From: Cyclobacteriaceae bacterium | GTDB taxonomy: Bacteria; Bacteroidota; Bacteroidia; Cytophagales; Cyclobacteriaceae | Direction: 5' to 3' | Assembly (NCBI GenBank): GCA_013140395.1 | Contig: JABFSY010000098.1 | Coordinates: 1-19,389 of the forward strand | DNA length: 19,389 nt | Shown here: positions 1-7,460 of the stretch, one piece after another | Layout: every line of letters starts with the position of its first letter | Position numbering within the stretch: the stretch's first letter is position 1 | Program-made: the position numbers and the translations under genes | The notes under the pieces: generated by a model | Database searches by the model: none | Seen by the model: the letters and a program-made list of their open reading frames with translations, nothing else | What the model was told of the DNA's origin: nothing

Positions 1-1
1 G

Positions 2-1087
2 CGCGTGGTCTTTACAACACATACGCCAGAGCTGGCAGGGAATGAAGCGCATAGTGTTCCACTACTGAACAGCATGGGGTTTTTCAATGGACTTACAATA
101 GATCAGGTCAACGAGCTCGTGCACCCCGAACACGGGATACTCAACTATACCCTCACCGCACTACGCATGGCGAAGAAAGCCAATGGTGTTTCACAATTGC
201 ACGGTGAGGTATCTCGCAAAATGTGGGGTGGCAATGATGGCATCTGTGAAATCGGTGCTATCACCAATGCACAAAACAGAACCTACTGGCAAGATACACT
301 TCTGGAAAAAGCGTGCAGCAAAGACAATGACGATGCACTGGCTGAGCGGAAAAAATATTTGAAGTATAAACTTTTCCGGGTAGTAGCGAATCAAACAGGA
401 AAACTATTTGATCCCAATGTCTTGACATTAGTGTGGGCGCGCAGATTTGCGGGTTACAAACGCGCCAATTTATTGCTCTCTGATTTCGATCGGTTTCTAA
501 AAATTGTAAACAACAAGGAATTCCCTATTCAAATGATTTGGGCAGGTAAGCCGTATCCGGAGGATTATTCTGCTATCAACATCTTCAACGAAATCTATTG
601 GAAAACGAAAGATTTGCCCAATTGTACTGTCTTAACCGGGTATGAGCTTTGGCTCTCTGCTCACTTGAAAAAAGGATCTGATTTGTGGCTGAACAACCCA
701 AGAATGTATCATGAAGCTTCGGGTACTTCAGGGATGACAGCAGCTATGAATGGTTCAATCAATCTCTCGATCCCGGACGGTTGGGTCCCCGAATTCGCAA
801 AACATGGAAAGAATTCTTTTATTATTCCTAAGGCTGACGACTCACTTTCTGTAGAGGAACGAGATTTTGAGGAAGCTAAGAATCTGCTTGACTTACTGGA
901 GAATGAGATTATTCCAATGTATTATAAGTCACCCTCTAAGTGGACAAAGATTGTTAAAGCAGGGATGACAGATGTGCTTCCTTTCTTTGATGGCGGAAGG
1001 ATGGCTCGTGAATACTACGAACAAATGTACTGGCCGGAAGCTATCACGTCAGCAAAAAAAGAAAAAGAGGCAGCCCTTAGCGCATAA
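2..1087 (+). CDS. glgP: Alpha-glucan (glycogen/maltodextrin) phosphorylase-like protein, GT35, C-terminal part; 5' end outside the window
   Basis: The frame is open to the left edge, so only about the last 361 residues are present; the GTG at 5 is not taken as the start. Family members use phosphate to release glucose-1-phosphate from alpha-1,4-glucans in the cytoplasm. Seen here: THTPxxAGxE near the left edge, then ARRFAGYKR (the phosphorylase RRxHxYKR region that contributes phosphate-binding Arg and Lys), then EASGTSGM followed by TAAMNG and IPDGW. The layout fits the short bacterial/archaeal alpha-glucan phosphorylases (TIGR02094 type) better than the long GlgP/MalP type. Oddity: the residue after EASGTSGM is Thr (ACA, 737-739), where classical enzymes have the lysine that forms the Schiff base with pyridoxal phosphate. 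The unseen N-terminus could carry another domain, for example a glycogen-synthase-like one. The fold family is secure; phosphorylase activity is not. Confidence 0.8.
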   Translation, partial: RVVFTTHTPELAGNEAHSVPLLNSMGFFNGLTIDQVNELVHPEHGILNYTLTALRMAKKANGVSQLHGEVSRKMWGGNDGICEIGAITNAQNRTYWQDTLLEKACSKDNDDALAERKKYLKYKLFRVVANQTGKLFDPNVLTLVWARRFAGYKRANLLLSDFDRFLKIVNNKEFPIQMIWAGKPYPEDYSAINIFNEIYWKTKDLPNCTVLTGYELWLSAHLKKGSDLWLNNPRMYHEASGTSGMTAAMNGSINLSIPDGWVPEFAKHGKNSFIIPKADDSLSVEERDFEEAKNLLDLLENEIIPMYYKSPSKWTKIVKAGMTDVLPFFDGGRMAREYYEQMYWPEAITSAKKEKEAALSA

Positions 1088-1098
1088 CGCTGGGTCAC

Positions 1099-1818
1099 TT
1101 ATTTTTCATTCAGCGCCCAATTGTATTCATAAAATCCCACTGCATAAGTAGCTGGGATTTTTTCTTTTCGATACTGATTGATCCACTCTAGTTCCGTTTT
1201 CCCATCGGCCGTAAAATCCTTTTTGTACCACTCAAATATCTTGGATAACTCAACTTTTTTCTCTGCCTTATTTATTTTCAACCAACCCGGATTGTTTAAC
1301 GCAGCCGTTGCTCTTTCGGTTAGTTGCTTGTCCAAGGCCACTGGTGTGTAAGCAAAGCTGGATAGCGGTGGACAACTCTTTGCTGCGCAAGCAAGGGCAA
1401 AATGCAAGCGGGCATCTTTGTATGGCAAGAGTAACTTTTTTATCTCAAGAGAATTTAGAGTTATTTCTTCGCCCGCAACCTTGTGCTTCACTTTGTCGAA
1501 AAAACCACTATTGTCCAGGGGTGACTTTAGCGGGTAATGTTTCGCTACCCAATAAATCACAATGATGTTATACGCGTTTATATAAAAGCTTTTCTGCATC
1601 GCAACATCAACACCCGATAAATTCATTTCTCCAATAAGAGCATATAAAGCCTCAACCTCACCTATATTTTGTTTTACTTTGGTGTAAGCCACTGAACCAT
1701 TAGAGACATACTTCTTCAAGAAGGAGTCTGAAGAGCTGGTGAAAGCTGAAAGCTGGTCTTCACCAAAGCTGATTAGCGATGTAGCCAAAAAAAACAGTGT
1801 TACTAGCAAGGTCTTCAT
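1099..1818 (-). CDS. Secreted DUF547 domain protein
   Basis: This 239-residue protein starts with a typical signal peptide (residues 1 to about 19, a hydrophobic run ending SLISFG before EDQ), so it should be exported to the periplasm or outer surface. The body matches the DUF547 family: FYINAYNIIVIYWVAKHYP, then an NSLE-containing segment, then the conserved ARLHFALACAAKSCPPL block with paired cysteines. No catalytic function is established for DUF547. The gene converges on the phosphorylase gene with an 11-base gap and no visible hairpin between them. It diverges from the oxidoreductase gene across 145 bases. TACATTTG on the minus strand (forward 1882-1889) matches the Bacteroidota -7 consensus TAnnTTTG, but I found no TTG at proper spacing. 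Family call is good; biological role unknown. Confidence 0.85.
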   Translation of the reverse strand: MKTLLVTLFFLATSLISFGEDQLSAFTSSSDSFLKKYVSNGSVAYTKVKQNIGEVEALYALIGEMNLSGVDVAMQKSFYINAYNIIVIYWVAKHYPLKSPLDNSGFFDKVKHKVAGEEITLNSLEIKKLLLPYKDARLHFALACAAKSCPPLSSFAYTPVALDKQLTERATAALNNPGWLKINKAEKKVELSKIFEWYKKDFTADGKTELEWINQYRKEKIPATYAVGFYEYNWALNEK

Positions 1819-1881
1819 ATGTATCTGTTTAGTGTATGTACGACAAAACCAATTGTATTGGATTTATCGTAGATTTAAAAT

Positions 1882-1889
1882 CAAATGTA
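1882..1889 (-). promoter_or_regulatory. Possible Bacteroidota -7 promoter element for the DUF547 gene
   Basis: The minus strand reads TACATTTG, a full match to TAnnTTTG, 64 bases upstream of the DUF547 start codon. No TTG sits at the usual distance further upstream on that strand, so this is a weak call based on a single box. Confidence 0.25.
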
Positions 1890-1910
1890 TTCTGCTTTTA
1901 ATAGTAAATC

Positions 1911-1928
1911 TTGTCATATGGTTGACAA
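1911..1928. promoter_or_regulatory. Perfect palindrome TTGTCA-N6-TGACAA, candidate operator
   Basis: TTGTCA (1911-1916) and TGACAA (1923-1928) are exact reverse complements separated by six bases. The size and symmetry resemble binding sites of dimeric helix-turn-helix regulators, including Crp/Fnr proteins. It lies in the divergent gap between the DUF547 gene and the oxidoreductase gene, 35 bases before the latter's ATG, so it could control either or both. The binding protein is unknown. The Crp/Fnr regulator encoded about 9.5 kb away is one candidate, but its recognition helix differs from E. coli Crp at key positions. Confidence 0.35.
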
Positions 1929-1963
1929 ACGATGTTATTTAAATTATTAACCTTGCCCAACCT

Positions 1964-3256
1964 ATGAAACATATCGTCATTATCGGCAACGGAATCAGCG
2001 GCATAACTGCCGCCCGTAATATTCGAAAGCGCAGCAATGATAACATTACGGTAATATCTGGCGAAACAGAACACTTCTTCTCTCGAACCGCCCTGATGTA
2101 TATCTACATGGGGCATATGAAGTATGAAAACACCAAACCGTATGAAGATTGGTTCTGGAAAAAAAATAAAATCGACTTAGTAAAAGATTTCGTTGAAAAA
2201 GTAGACCCTGATTCAAAACAGCTAGTCCTCCGAAATAAGGGCAATTTTAAATACGACATCTTAATTATTGCCTCAGGCTCAAAATCAAACAAGTTCGGCT
2301 GGCCAGGACAAGATTTGAAAGGGGTACAAGGATTGTATAGTTTCCAAGATCTGGAATTAATGGAACAAAATTCCAAAGGGATCAAGCACGCGGTGATAGT
2401 AGGTGGCGGATTGATTGGAATCGAAATGGCCGAGATGTTACTAACCCGAAAAATAGGAGTAACGATTTTAGTAAGAGAGAATGAATTCTGGAGTAACGTC
2501 CTGCCAATTCAAGAGGCCAACCTAATCAGCCGACATGTGCGCTCACACCATGTGGATTTAAGGCTGAACATTGAGTTAAAAGAAATACAATCGGATGGCA
2601 ATGGAAAGGTAAAATCGATTGTAACAAATAAAGGCGAAACAATCGAGTGTCAGTTTGTTGGTTTAACGGTTGGAGTTTCTCCTAATATCGACTTTCTGAA
2701 AAACTCCGGCATTGAAACCAAACGAGGTGTATTGGTAAATGAATATCTGGAAACCGATGTGCCCAATGTGTATGCACTTGGGGATTGCGTAGAGCGCAAA
2801 TATGATTTACCAGGAAGGCGAAATATAGAGCAGGTTTGGTATACGGGGCGCATGATGGGCGAAGTAGTCGCACAAACGATCACTGGAGAAAAAACAAAAT
2901 ATGAGCCCGGGCCCTGGTTCAACTCAGCCAAATTTTTTGACATAGAATACCAAACCTATGGCAATGTTTGGAACGAGCTGAAGTCCAATGAAATGGAATT
3001 CTATTGGGAACACGCGAGTGGTACCAAATGCGTTCACGTAGTCTGGGACAAACTGACCAATCAATTTTTGGGTATTAATACGTTCGGAATCCGTATGCGC
3101 CACGAATGTTTTGACATATGGCTACGAGAAAAGAGAAGCATAGACTTTGTGATAGAACACTTAGCGGAAGCGAATTTCGACCCCGAGTTTTTCAGCCAGC
3201 ATGAGGATGAGATTGTTAGTGAGTACAAGAAAGTAACTAGTTTAATTAGCCAATAA
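1964..3256 (+). CDS. NAD(P)/FAD-dependent oxidoreductase (nitrite/rubredoxin/ferredoxin reductase type)
   Basis: The 430-residue protein has the two-dinucleotide fold of class I pyridine nucleotide-disulfide type oxidoreductases. An FAD-binding GNGISG sits at residues 8-13, an NAD(P)-binding GGGLIG at about 147-152, and the second FAD contact VPNVYALGD at 266-274. It lacks a redox-active CxxxxC pair near the first motif, so it resembles NirB-N/rubredoxin reductase rather than disulfide reductases. After the catalytic core there is a C-terminal extension of about 130 residues, from about residue 300. No signal peptide is visible, so it should be cytoplasmic. Its stop codon overlaps the next gene's start by one base (TAATG), which suggests translational coupling with the membrane polyferredoxin. 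A role feeding NAD(P)H electrons into that protein is inferred; the true acceptor is unknown. Confidence 0.85.
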   Translation: MKHIVIIGNGISGITAARNIRKRSNDNITVISGETEHFFSRTALMYIYMGHMKYENTKPYEDWFWKKNKIDLVKDFVEKVDPDSKQLVLRNKGNFKYDILIIASGSKSNKFGWPGQDLKGVQGLYSFQDLELMEQNSKGIKHAVIVGGGLIGIEMAEMLLTRKIGVTILVRENEFWSNVLPIQEANLISRHVRSHHVDLRLNIELKEIQSDGNGKVKSIVTNKGETIECQFVGLTVGVSPNIDFLKNSGIETKRGVLVNEYLETDVPNVYALGDCVERKYDLPGRRNIEQVWYTGRMMGEVVAQTITGEKTKYEPGPWFNSAKFFDIEYQTYGNVWNELKSNEMEFYWEHASGTKCVHVVWDKLTNQFLGINTFGIRMRHECFDIWLREKRSIDFVIEHLAEANFDPEFFSQHEDEIVSEYKKVTSLISQ

Positions 3257-5022
3257 TGAAATACTTACAAACGATCGGCCTTACTTTATTCGTGATCGGC
3301 TTTGCGTTGTTCAACGTTTCCTTTTTTTGGTCTGGTTACCAGCTTACTCCCGAGATTGTCAAGAGTCAGATCAGTGATGAAAAAAAAGCAAGTGCCTTGC
3401 TTTTGGAAACAAAAGAAATCGTTGCACCAGAGCCTTCCTCTAATTTTAAGTTTGTTGCTGACTTGTCAGCAGCATTTGAGAGGGTAAACGAAAGGCAACT
3501 GGCCATTTTTAGTTTGTCTGATACGGAACTGGATAAATTGGCTTCTTACAACAAAGAGAAATTTACGATTGCCTCTGTAGATTCTGTATTTAGAGGCAAT
3601 GACGAGCAAAGCGCATTTAAAAGAAAAGCCTTTAAAGACAATGGCAGTTGGCTGGACGGTCAAGCGACCTCGCGTGAACAAATTCAAACCGTAGCCGACA
3701 ACATCAAAAAATACAGCATCATCAGTCAATTCGGATTTGACAGGTATGCTGTCAAGGATCTAAAATATTCAATCACCAAAGCAGCCGCCATCAGCCCGGT
3801 TAAAAGCAATCCTACTCTCTATCTGTTTCTAACCTTTGGCCTTTGCATAATTGGCTCCATGCTTTACATCCTTCCAAAACTCAAGCTGCCACCAGGCATT
3901 AAAAACAATGGTATCTTTTTCAATGTAATGAAAAACGTTCAGTGGCTGGGTATTTTAACCGGTAGCTGGCTGATTGCCTTTTATGTATTTCTGTATTTCT
4001 ACCCGGAATACATGACCAATTGGGTACTCATGGTAGATCCGGTAAGTCGTTTGTTAAGTGGGAATGAAGCCGGACGATTCTTTCTATATGGCTTTATCTA
4101 TACACTCTGCATCTTGGTTATGGGGGTACGAATGCTGATCAACTATCGACATAGTAAATATCAAATTTTGCGTACATGCTCGGTCATGTTTTTTCAAACC
4201 GCTTTTGCGTTTCTTATTCCAGAGATTTTGATTCGTCTCAATCAGCCCTATTTTGATTTCAAAAACATTTGGCCGCTAGACTATTCTTTCTTTTTTAACA
4301 ACCGACTAGATACACTATTAGCAAATGGGGGATTAGGAGTGTTTATGTTAGTATGGGGTATTGCGCTTATCATTATCGCTGTTCCTGTACTTGTCTATTT
4401 TTTTGGCAAGCGCTGGTATTGTTCTTGGGTTTGCGGGTGTGGTGGTTTGGCGGAGACATTGGGGGATCCGTATCGCCAACTTTCCAATAAAAAATTGAGT
4501 GCGTGGAAAATTGAAAGATGGATGATTCACGGAGTTTTAGTATTTGCCGTGGTGATGACGGGTGGGGTTCTCTATACTTACTTCACCAATTCTTCCTGGG
4601 TGCTGTTTTTCGACAGCTACAAACTGCGGGAAATCTATGGAGCATTCATTGGAGCAGGATTTGCGGGAGTGGTTGGCACAGGTTTTTATCCATTGATGGG
4701 AAACCGCACGTGGTGTCGCTTTGGTTGCCCATTGGCTGCCTATTTGGGAATCATTCAGCGTTTCAAATCGCGATTTAGAATTACAACGAATGGCGGCCAA
4801 TGTATCTCTTGCGGAAATTGTTCAACGTATTGTGAAATGGGCATTGATGTTCGCTGGTACGCTCAACGCGGACAGAATATTGTGCGCAGCTCATGCGTGG
4901 GTTGTGGAGTCTGTTCATCGGTTTGCCCTCGTGGTGTTCTCAACCTGGAGGTGAAAGAAGAAGAGGGAAGATTTGGCAAGGCCATCCTAATTGGGAACAA
5001 TGGGATTAAGCTTGTTGATTGA
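3256..5022 (+). CDS. Membrane-bound 4Fe-4S polyferredoxin (NapH/NosR/CcoG-like)
   Basis: This 588-residue membrane protein has a first TM segment at about 4-25, a soluble region at about 30-185 and then several TM segments between about 187 and 480. Cys motifs are YCSWVCGCGG (C389, C393, C395), WCRFGCPLA (C487, C491) and two classical ferredoxin clusters (C516/519/522/526 and C547/550/553/557). The CxxxCxC and CxxxCP motifs after TM helices are typical of NapH/NosR/YccM-type electron carriers. The soluble region after TM1, probably periplasmic, does not look like the FMN-binding domain of NosR or RnfG and I do not recognise it. The one-base overlap with the preceding flavoprotein argues for one complex. 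Likely role: electron transfer between the cytoplasmic flavoprotein and a membrane or periplasmic partner. No nos, nap or nir catalytic gene is in the window. Confidence 0.85.
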   Translation: MKYLQTIGLTLFVIGFALFNVSFFWSGYQLTPEIVKSQISDEKKASALLLETKEIVAPEPSSNFKFVADLSAAFERVNERQLAIFSLSDTELDKLASYNKEKFTIASVDSVFRGNDEQSAFKRKAFKDNGSWLDGQATSREQIQTVADNIKKYSIISQFGFDRYAVKDLKYSITKAAAISPVKSNPTLYLFLTFGLCIIGSMLYILPKLKLPPGIKNNGIFFNVMKNVQWLGILTGSWLIAFYVFLYFYPEYMTNWVLMVDPVSRLLSGNEAGRFFLYGFIYTLCILVMGVRMLINYRHSKYQILRTCSVMFFQTAFAFLIPEILIRLNQPYFDFKNIWPLDYSFFFNNRLDTLLANGGLGVFMLVWGIALIIIAVPVLVYFFGKRWYCSWVCGCGGLAETLGDPYRQLSNKKLSAWKIERWMIHGVLVFAVVMTGGVLYTYFTNSSWVLFFDSYKLREIYGAFIGAGFAGVVGTGFYPLMGNRTWCRFGCPLAAYLGIIQRFKSRFRITTNGGQCISCGNCSTYCEMGIDVRWYAQRGQNIVRSSCVGCGVCSSVCPRGVLNLEVKEEEGRFGKAILIGNNGIKLVD

Positions 5023-5034
5023 CATAATTGTCAA
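5019..5034. promoter_or_regulatory. Perfect palindrome TTGACA-N4-TGTCAA at the polyferredoxin stop codon
   Basis: TTGACA (5019-5024), TAAT, TGTCAA (5029-5034) form an exact inverted repeat overlapping the TGA stop. It could be a weak transcription terminator (6-bp stem, 4-base loop, followed by CTATTTTAG but no clean T run) or a Crp/Fnr-class operator upstream of the histidine kinase. Its half-sites are the reverse complement of those at 1911-1928. Confidence 0.3.
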
Positions 5035-5151
5035 CTATTTTAGAGTTTGCTTTATAGATAATGTCACGAGGCAGACAATAGACGGACAAATTCCATTAAT
5101 AAGCAACAACCTCCAATAATTACGTGTTTCTTGGGTTAAAGGAGAAAATTT

Positions 5152-6636
5152 GTGCCTCAGATTAGGAAATCCATCCTTCAGTTAAAGGCAGCTAATTCAA
5201 GATTAGTTGCTGCTGTATTCACAGCCATAATAATCCTAATTGGCTACTTTGTTGCCAATTCCTATTACAACTCACTTGCTAAATCAAAGACAGAGGTCTT
5301 AGAAAGACTGAGAGCCATTGCGTTTACCTCGGTTTGGCTGATCAATGGAGATGATCACGATTCACTCGCAAACAACCTAATGACCAAAGATGCGATAGTT
5401 AGCAATACAGAGAATAGAATATACAACACGCTTCATGCCACCTTAAAAACTGTTCAACAGACTAATCATCTGGAATCGCCCTTATATACCATCGTCTATT
5501 ATGAAAGAGACAGTACATTCCATTTTATTGGAACTTCATCTGACAAACCATACTACCGTCATTCTTATAAAAATTATCCTTCGGACTTACTTAAGAATTA
5601 CAAAACCGGTGGAATATTAGATAGCTACCAAGATGAAAACGGTCATTGGCTATCTGCGTTTGCTCCATTAAAGAATAGTAAGGGCGAAGTGGTTGCTTTG
5701 CTTGAGGCAGATGAAAATTTTGAAATGTTTGTTGCAAAAGCCAAACAAGAGCTATTGCGTAATACACTAATTTCACTCTTAATCGTTTTGCCTTTTGGCC
5801 TAGTGCTGTTTAGGTATCTTTCCAATACGCTAAGAAAGCAAACACAAGATCAGGCTACTTTGATTAATCAAAAAGAGGAGATTGAAGCACAGAATGAAGA
5901 AATTAAAACACAACGCGATTTTATCGAAAAACAAAATAAGCAACTCGATCAGCGAGTAAGGGAACGAACTTTTGAACTTGAGACATCAAACAAGGAGTTA
6001 GCCAATTTTCTATACCATTCTTCTCATGATGTGCAAGCGCCTATTGCCACGCTAAAAGGATTAGAATCGTTAGCTATTCAAGAAACGAAAGAGCCTTTGA
6101 CAAAAGAATATCTCATGCTGATAAGGGATACTACAACGAAGCTAGAGCGTATGGTGAAAACCATTCAGTTAGTGCATCACATTAAAACCACACAACTTCG
6201 TGTCGAAAGGACCAACCTCCAGGAGGCAATTCATTCTATTTATAATTCCTACCAGCACAACAATACACAGTTGGAAATCGATATACCTGCGAACTTTACT
6301 TTTGCCATAGATATTGAACTTTTTAAAACCGCCATCAATGAACTTCTGAAAAACTCCCTTCAATACAATGAGGGTAATCGTAACTTAAAAATCAAGATCA
6401 GCGGATCTCAATCGGAAAATGGCTTTAATCTGCTAATTGAAGATAGTGGAATCGGGATTCGGCCAGAAACAAAAAAAGATTTGTTCACTATGTTTAAAAG
6501 AGGAAATGAAAAATCAACTGGCACAGGACTTGGTTTATACATCGCCCAAATCTGTATTGAAAGAATGAACGGAAAAGTTTACACCGTAGAATCCAATAAA
6601 GCAGGTGCTCATTTTCAAATTTCTTTGCCTGCCTAG
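5152..6636 (+). CDS. Membrane sensor histidine kinase (orphan)
   Basis: The 494-residue protein starts at GTG 5152, supported by AAAGGAG seven bases upstream, unusually strong for this window. TM1 is at about 17-38, a sensor region of about 165 residues follows, probably periplasmic, and TM2 is at about 204-222. A glutamate/glutamine-rich coiled coil at about 228-285 leads to the HisKA dimerisation helix (H-box YHSSHDVQAPIATLKGL, phospho-acceptor H292) and an HATPase_c domain. That domain has an N-box ELLKNSLQYNE (N401), G1 box EDSGIGI (about 430-436) and G2 box GTGTGLGL (about 455-462). All residues needed for autophosphorylation are present. No response regulator gene is adjacent, so its partner is encoded elsewhere. 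The ligand is unknown. The region may be Cache/CHASE-like, but I cannot confirm this. Confidence 0.9.
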   Translation: MPQIRKSILQLKAANSRLVAAVFTAIIILIGYFVANSYYNSLAKSKTEVLERLRAIAFTSVWLINGDDHDSLANNLMTKDAIVSNTENRIYNTLHATLKTVQQTNHLESPLYTIVYYERDSTFHFIGTSSDKPYYRHSYKNYPSDLLKNYKTGGILDSYQDENGHWLSAFAPLKNSKGEVVALLEADENFEMFVAKAKQELLRNTLISLLIVLPFGLVLFRYLSNTLRKQTQDQATLINQKEEIEAQNEEIKTQRDFIEKQNKQLDQRVRERTFELETSNKELANFLYHSSHDVQAPIATLKGLESLAIQETKEPLTKEYLMLIRDTTTKLERMVKTIQLVHHIKTTQLRVERTNLQEAIHSIYNSYQHNNTQLEIDIPANFTFAIDIELFKTAINELLKNSLQYNEGNRNLKIKISGSQSENGFNLLIEDSGIGIRPETKKDLFTMFKRGNEKSTGTGLGLYIAQICIERMNGKVYTVESNKAGAHFQISLPA

Positions 6637-6728
6637 TACATAAATACTAAAGACCAACAAACCATCTATTTCCTTTTTAATGCAACCAATTCCAATAGAA
6701 AGAAACATCTTTGCAGGCAGGCAATAAT

Positions 6729-7415
6729 ATGTTAAAGATCAGAATCATCATCCCCGCCTTCAATGAAGAGAATGGAGTCGGTCAGGTTATTCAGGAAATA
6801 CCCAAAAGTGTAGTCGATGAGATTATTGTAGTGAACAATGCATCAACAGACAAAACGGAAATCATTGCGCGCAATAATGGAGCGACTGTTCTACACGAAG
6901 CGATACCAGGGTACGGACGGGCTTGCCTTACTGGTATCGAGTATATAACGCAATCCGCCAGCAAGCCGGATGTCATTGTTTTTCTGGATGCGGACCATTC
7001 AGATTACCCGGAAGAAATAATTCAATTGATTCAACCTATTCTCGACAACAAGGCCGACTTAGTGATCGGCTCTCGGGCATTAGGCAACAAAGAAAAAGGC
7101 TCCATGACGCCCCAGCAGATTTTTGGCAATTGGTTAGCTACCCGACTTTTGAAATTGCTTTATAACGTGAGGTTTACGGACCTGGGTCCTTTTCGTGCCA
7201 TCCGGTTTGATAAACTATTGGAACTAGACATGCAAGACAAAACCTATGGATGGACAGTAGAGATGCAACTTAAGGCGGCCAAAAGGGGTTTGAAATGTGT
7301 AGAAATTCCGGTGAGATATAGAAAACGAATAGGCGTTTCGAAAATCTCTGGCACTGTAAAAGGTACGGTGATGGCCGGGTACAAGATTTTGTTTACGATA
7401 TTTAAGTACTTTTAA
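6729..7415 (+). CDS. GT2 glycosyltransferase, polyprenyl/dolichyl-phosphate hexose synthase-like (DPM1 type)
   Basis: I chose ATG 6729 (228 residues) over the in-frame TTG at 6711, because the GT-A fold starts directly after it (MLKIRIIIPAFNEENGV). Seen: the nucleotide-binding PAFNEE, VVNNASTDKT and the metal-binding DAD at residues 87-89 (FLDADHSD), followed by VIGSRALG. The protein ends at IFKYF with no TM anchor pair, unlike GtrB/ArnC. The family moves a hexose from a nucleotide sugar, commonly GDP-mannose or UDP-glucose, to polyprenyl phosphate on the cytoplasmic face. It is the first gene of a five-gene co-directional run. A role supplying the lipid-linked donor used by the GT87-type enzyme two genes downstream is inferred. 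Confidence 0.85.
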   Translation: MLKIRIIIPAFNEENGVGQVIQEIPKSVVDEIIVVNNASTDKTEIIARNNGATVLHEAIPGYGRACLTGIEYITQSASKPDVIVFLDADHSDYPEEIIQLIQPILDNKADLVIGSRALGNKEKGSMTPQQIFGNWLATRLLKLLYNVRFTDLGPFRAIRFDKLLELDMQDKTYGWTVEMQLKAAKRGLKCVEIPVRYRKRIGVSKISGTVKGTVMAGYKILFTIFKYF

Positions 7416-7425
7416 ATAAGTCCAT

Positions 7426-7453
7426 GGTTCAAGCTTGAAGTTTGAGCCTGCGG
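7426..7453. repeat. Degenerate heptanucleotide array between two GT2 genes
   Basis: The 45-base gap between the two glycosyltransferase genes can be read as 7-base units GGTTCAA, GCTTGAA, GTTTGAG, CCTGCGG. It contains the 12-base palindrome TTCAAGCTTGAA (7428-7439). Only the first three units resemble each other, so on its own this is weak; it is listed because six better 7-periodic arrays occur in the window. Confidence 0.35.
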
Positions 7454-7460
7454 CAAACGC

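Noticed and set aside
1922..1950. Sigma70-like TTGACA and TATTAA boxes 17 bases apart before the oxidoreductase gene
   Set aside because: The -10 would be 13 bases from the ATG, Bacteroidota promoters use TAnnTTTG, and TTGACA is explained as part of the palindrome.
5019..5034. Strong intrinsic terminator after the polyferredoxin gene
   Set aside because: Only six base pairs, mostly A-T, with no continuous T run; kept only as a possible operator or weak terminator.
6711..6728. TTG start for the first GT2 gene
   Set aside because: It adds six residues (MQAGNN) ahead of the conserved fold; ATG 6729 begins directly at the typical N-terminus.
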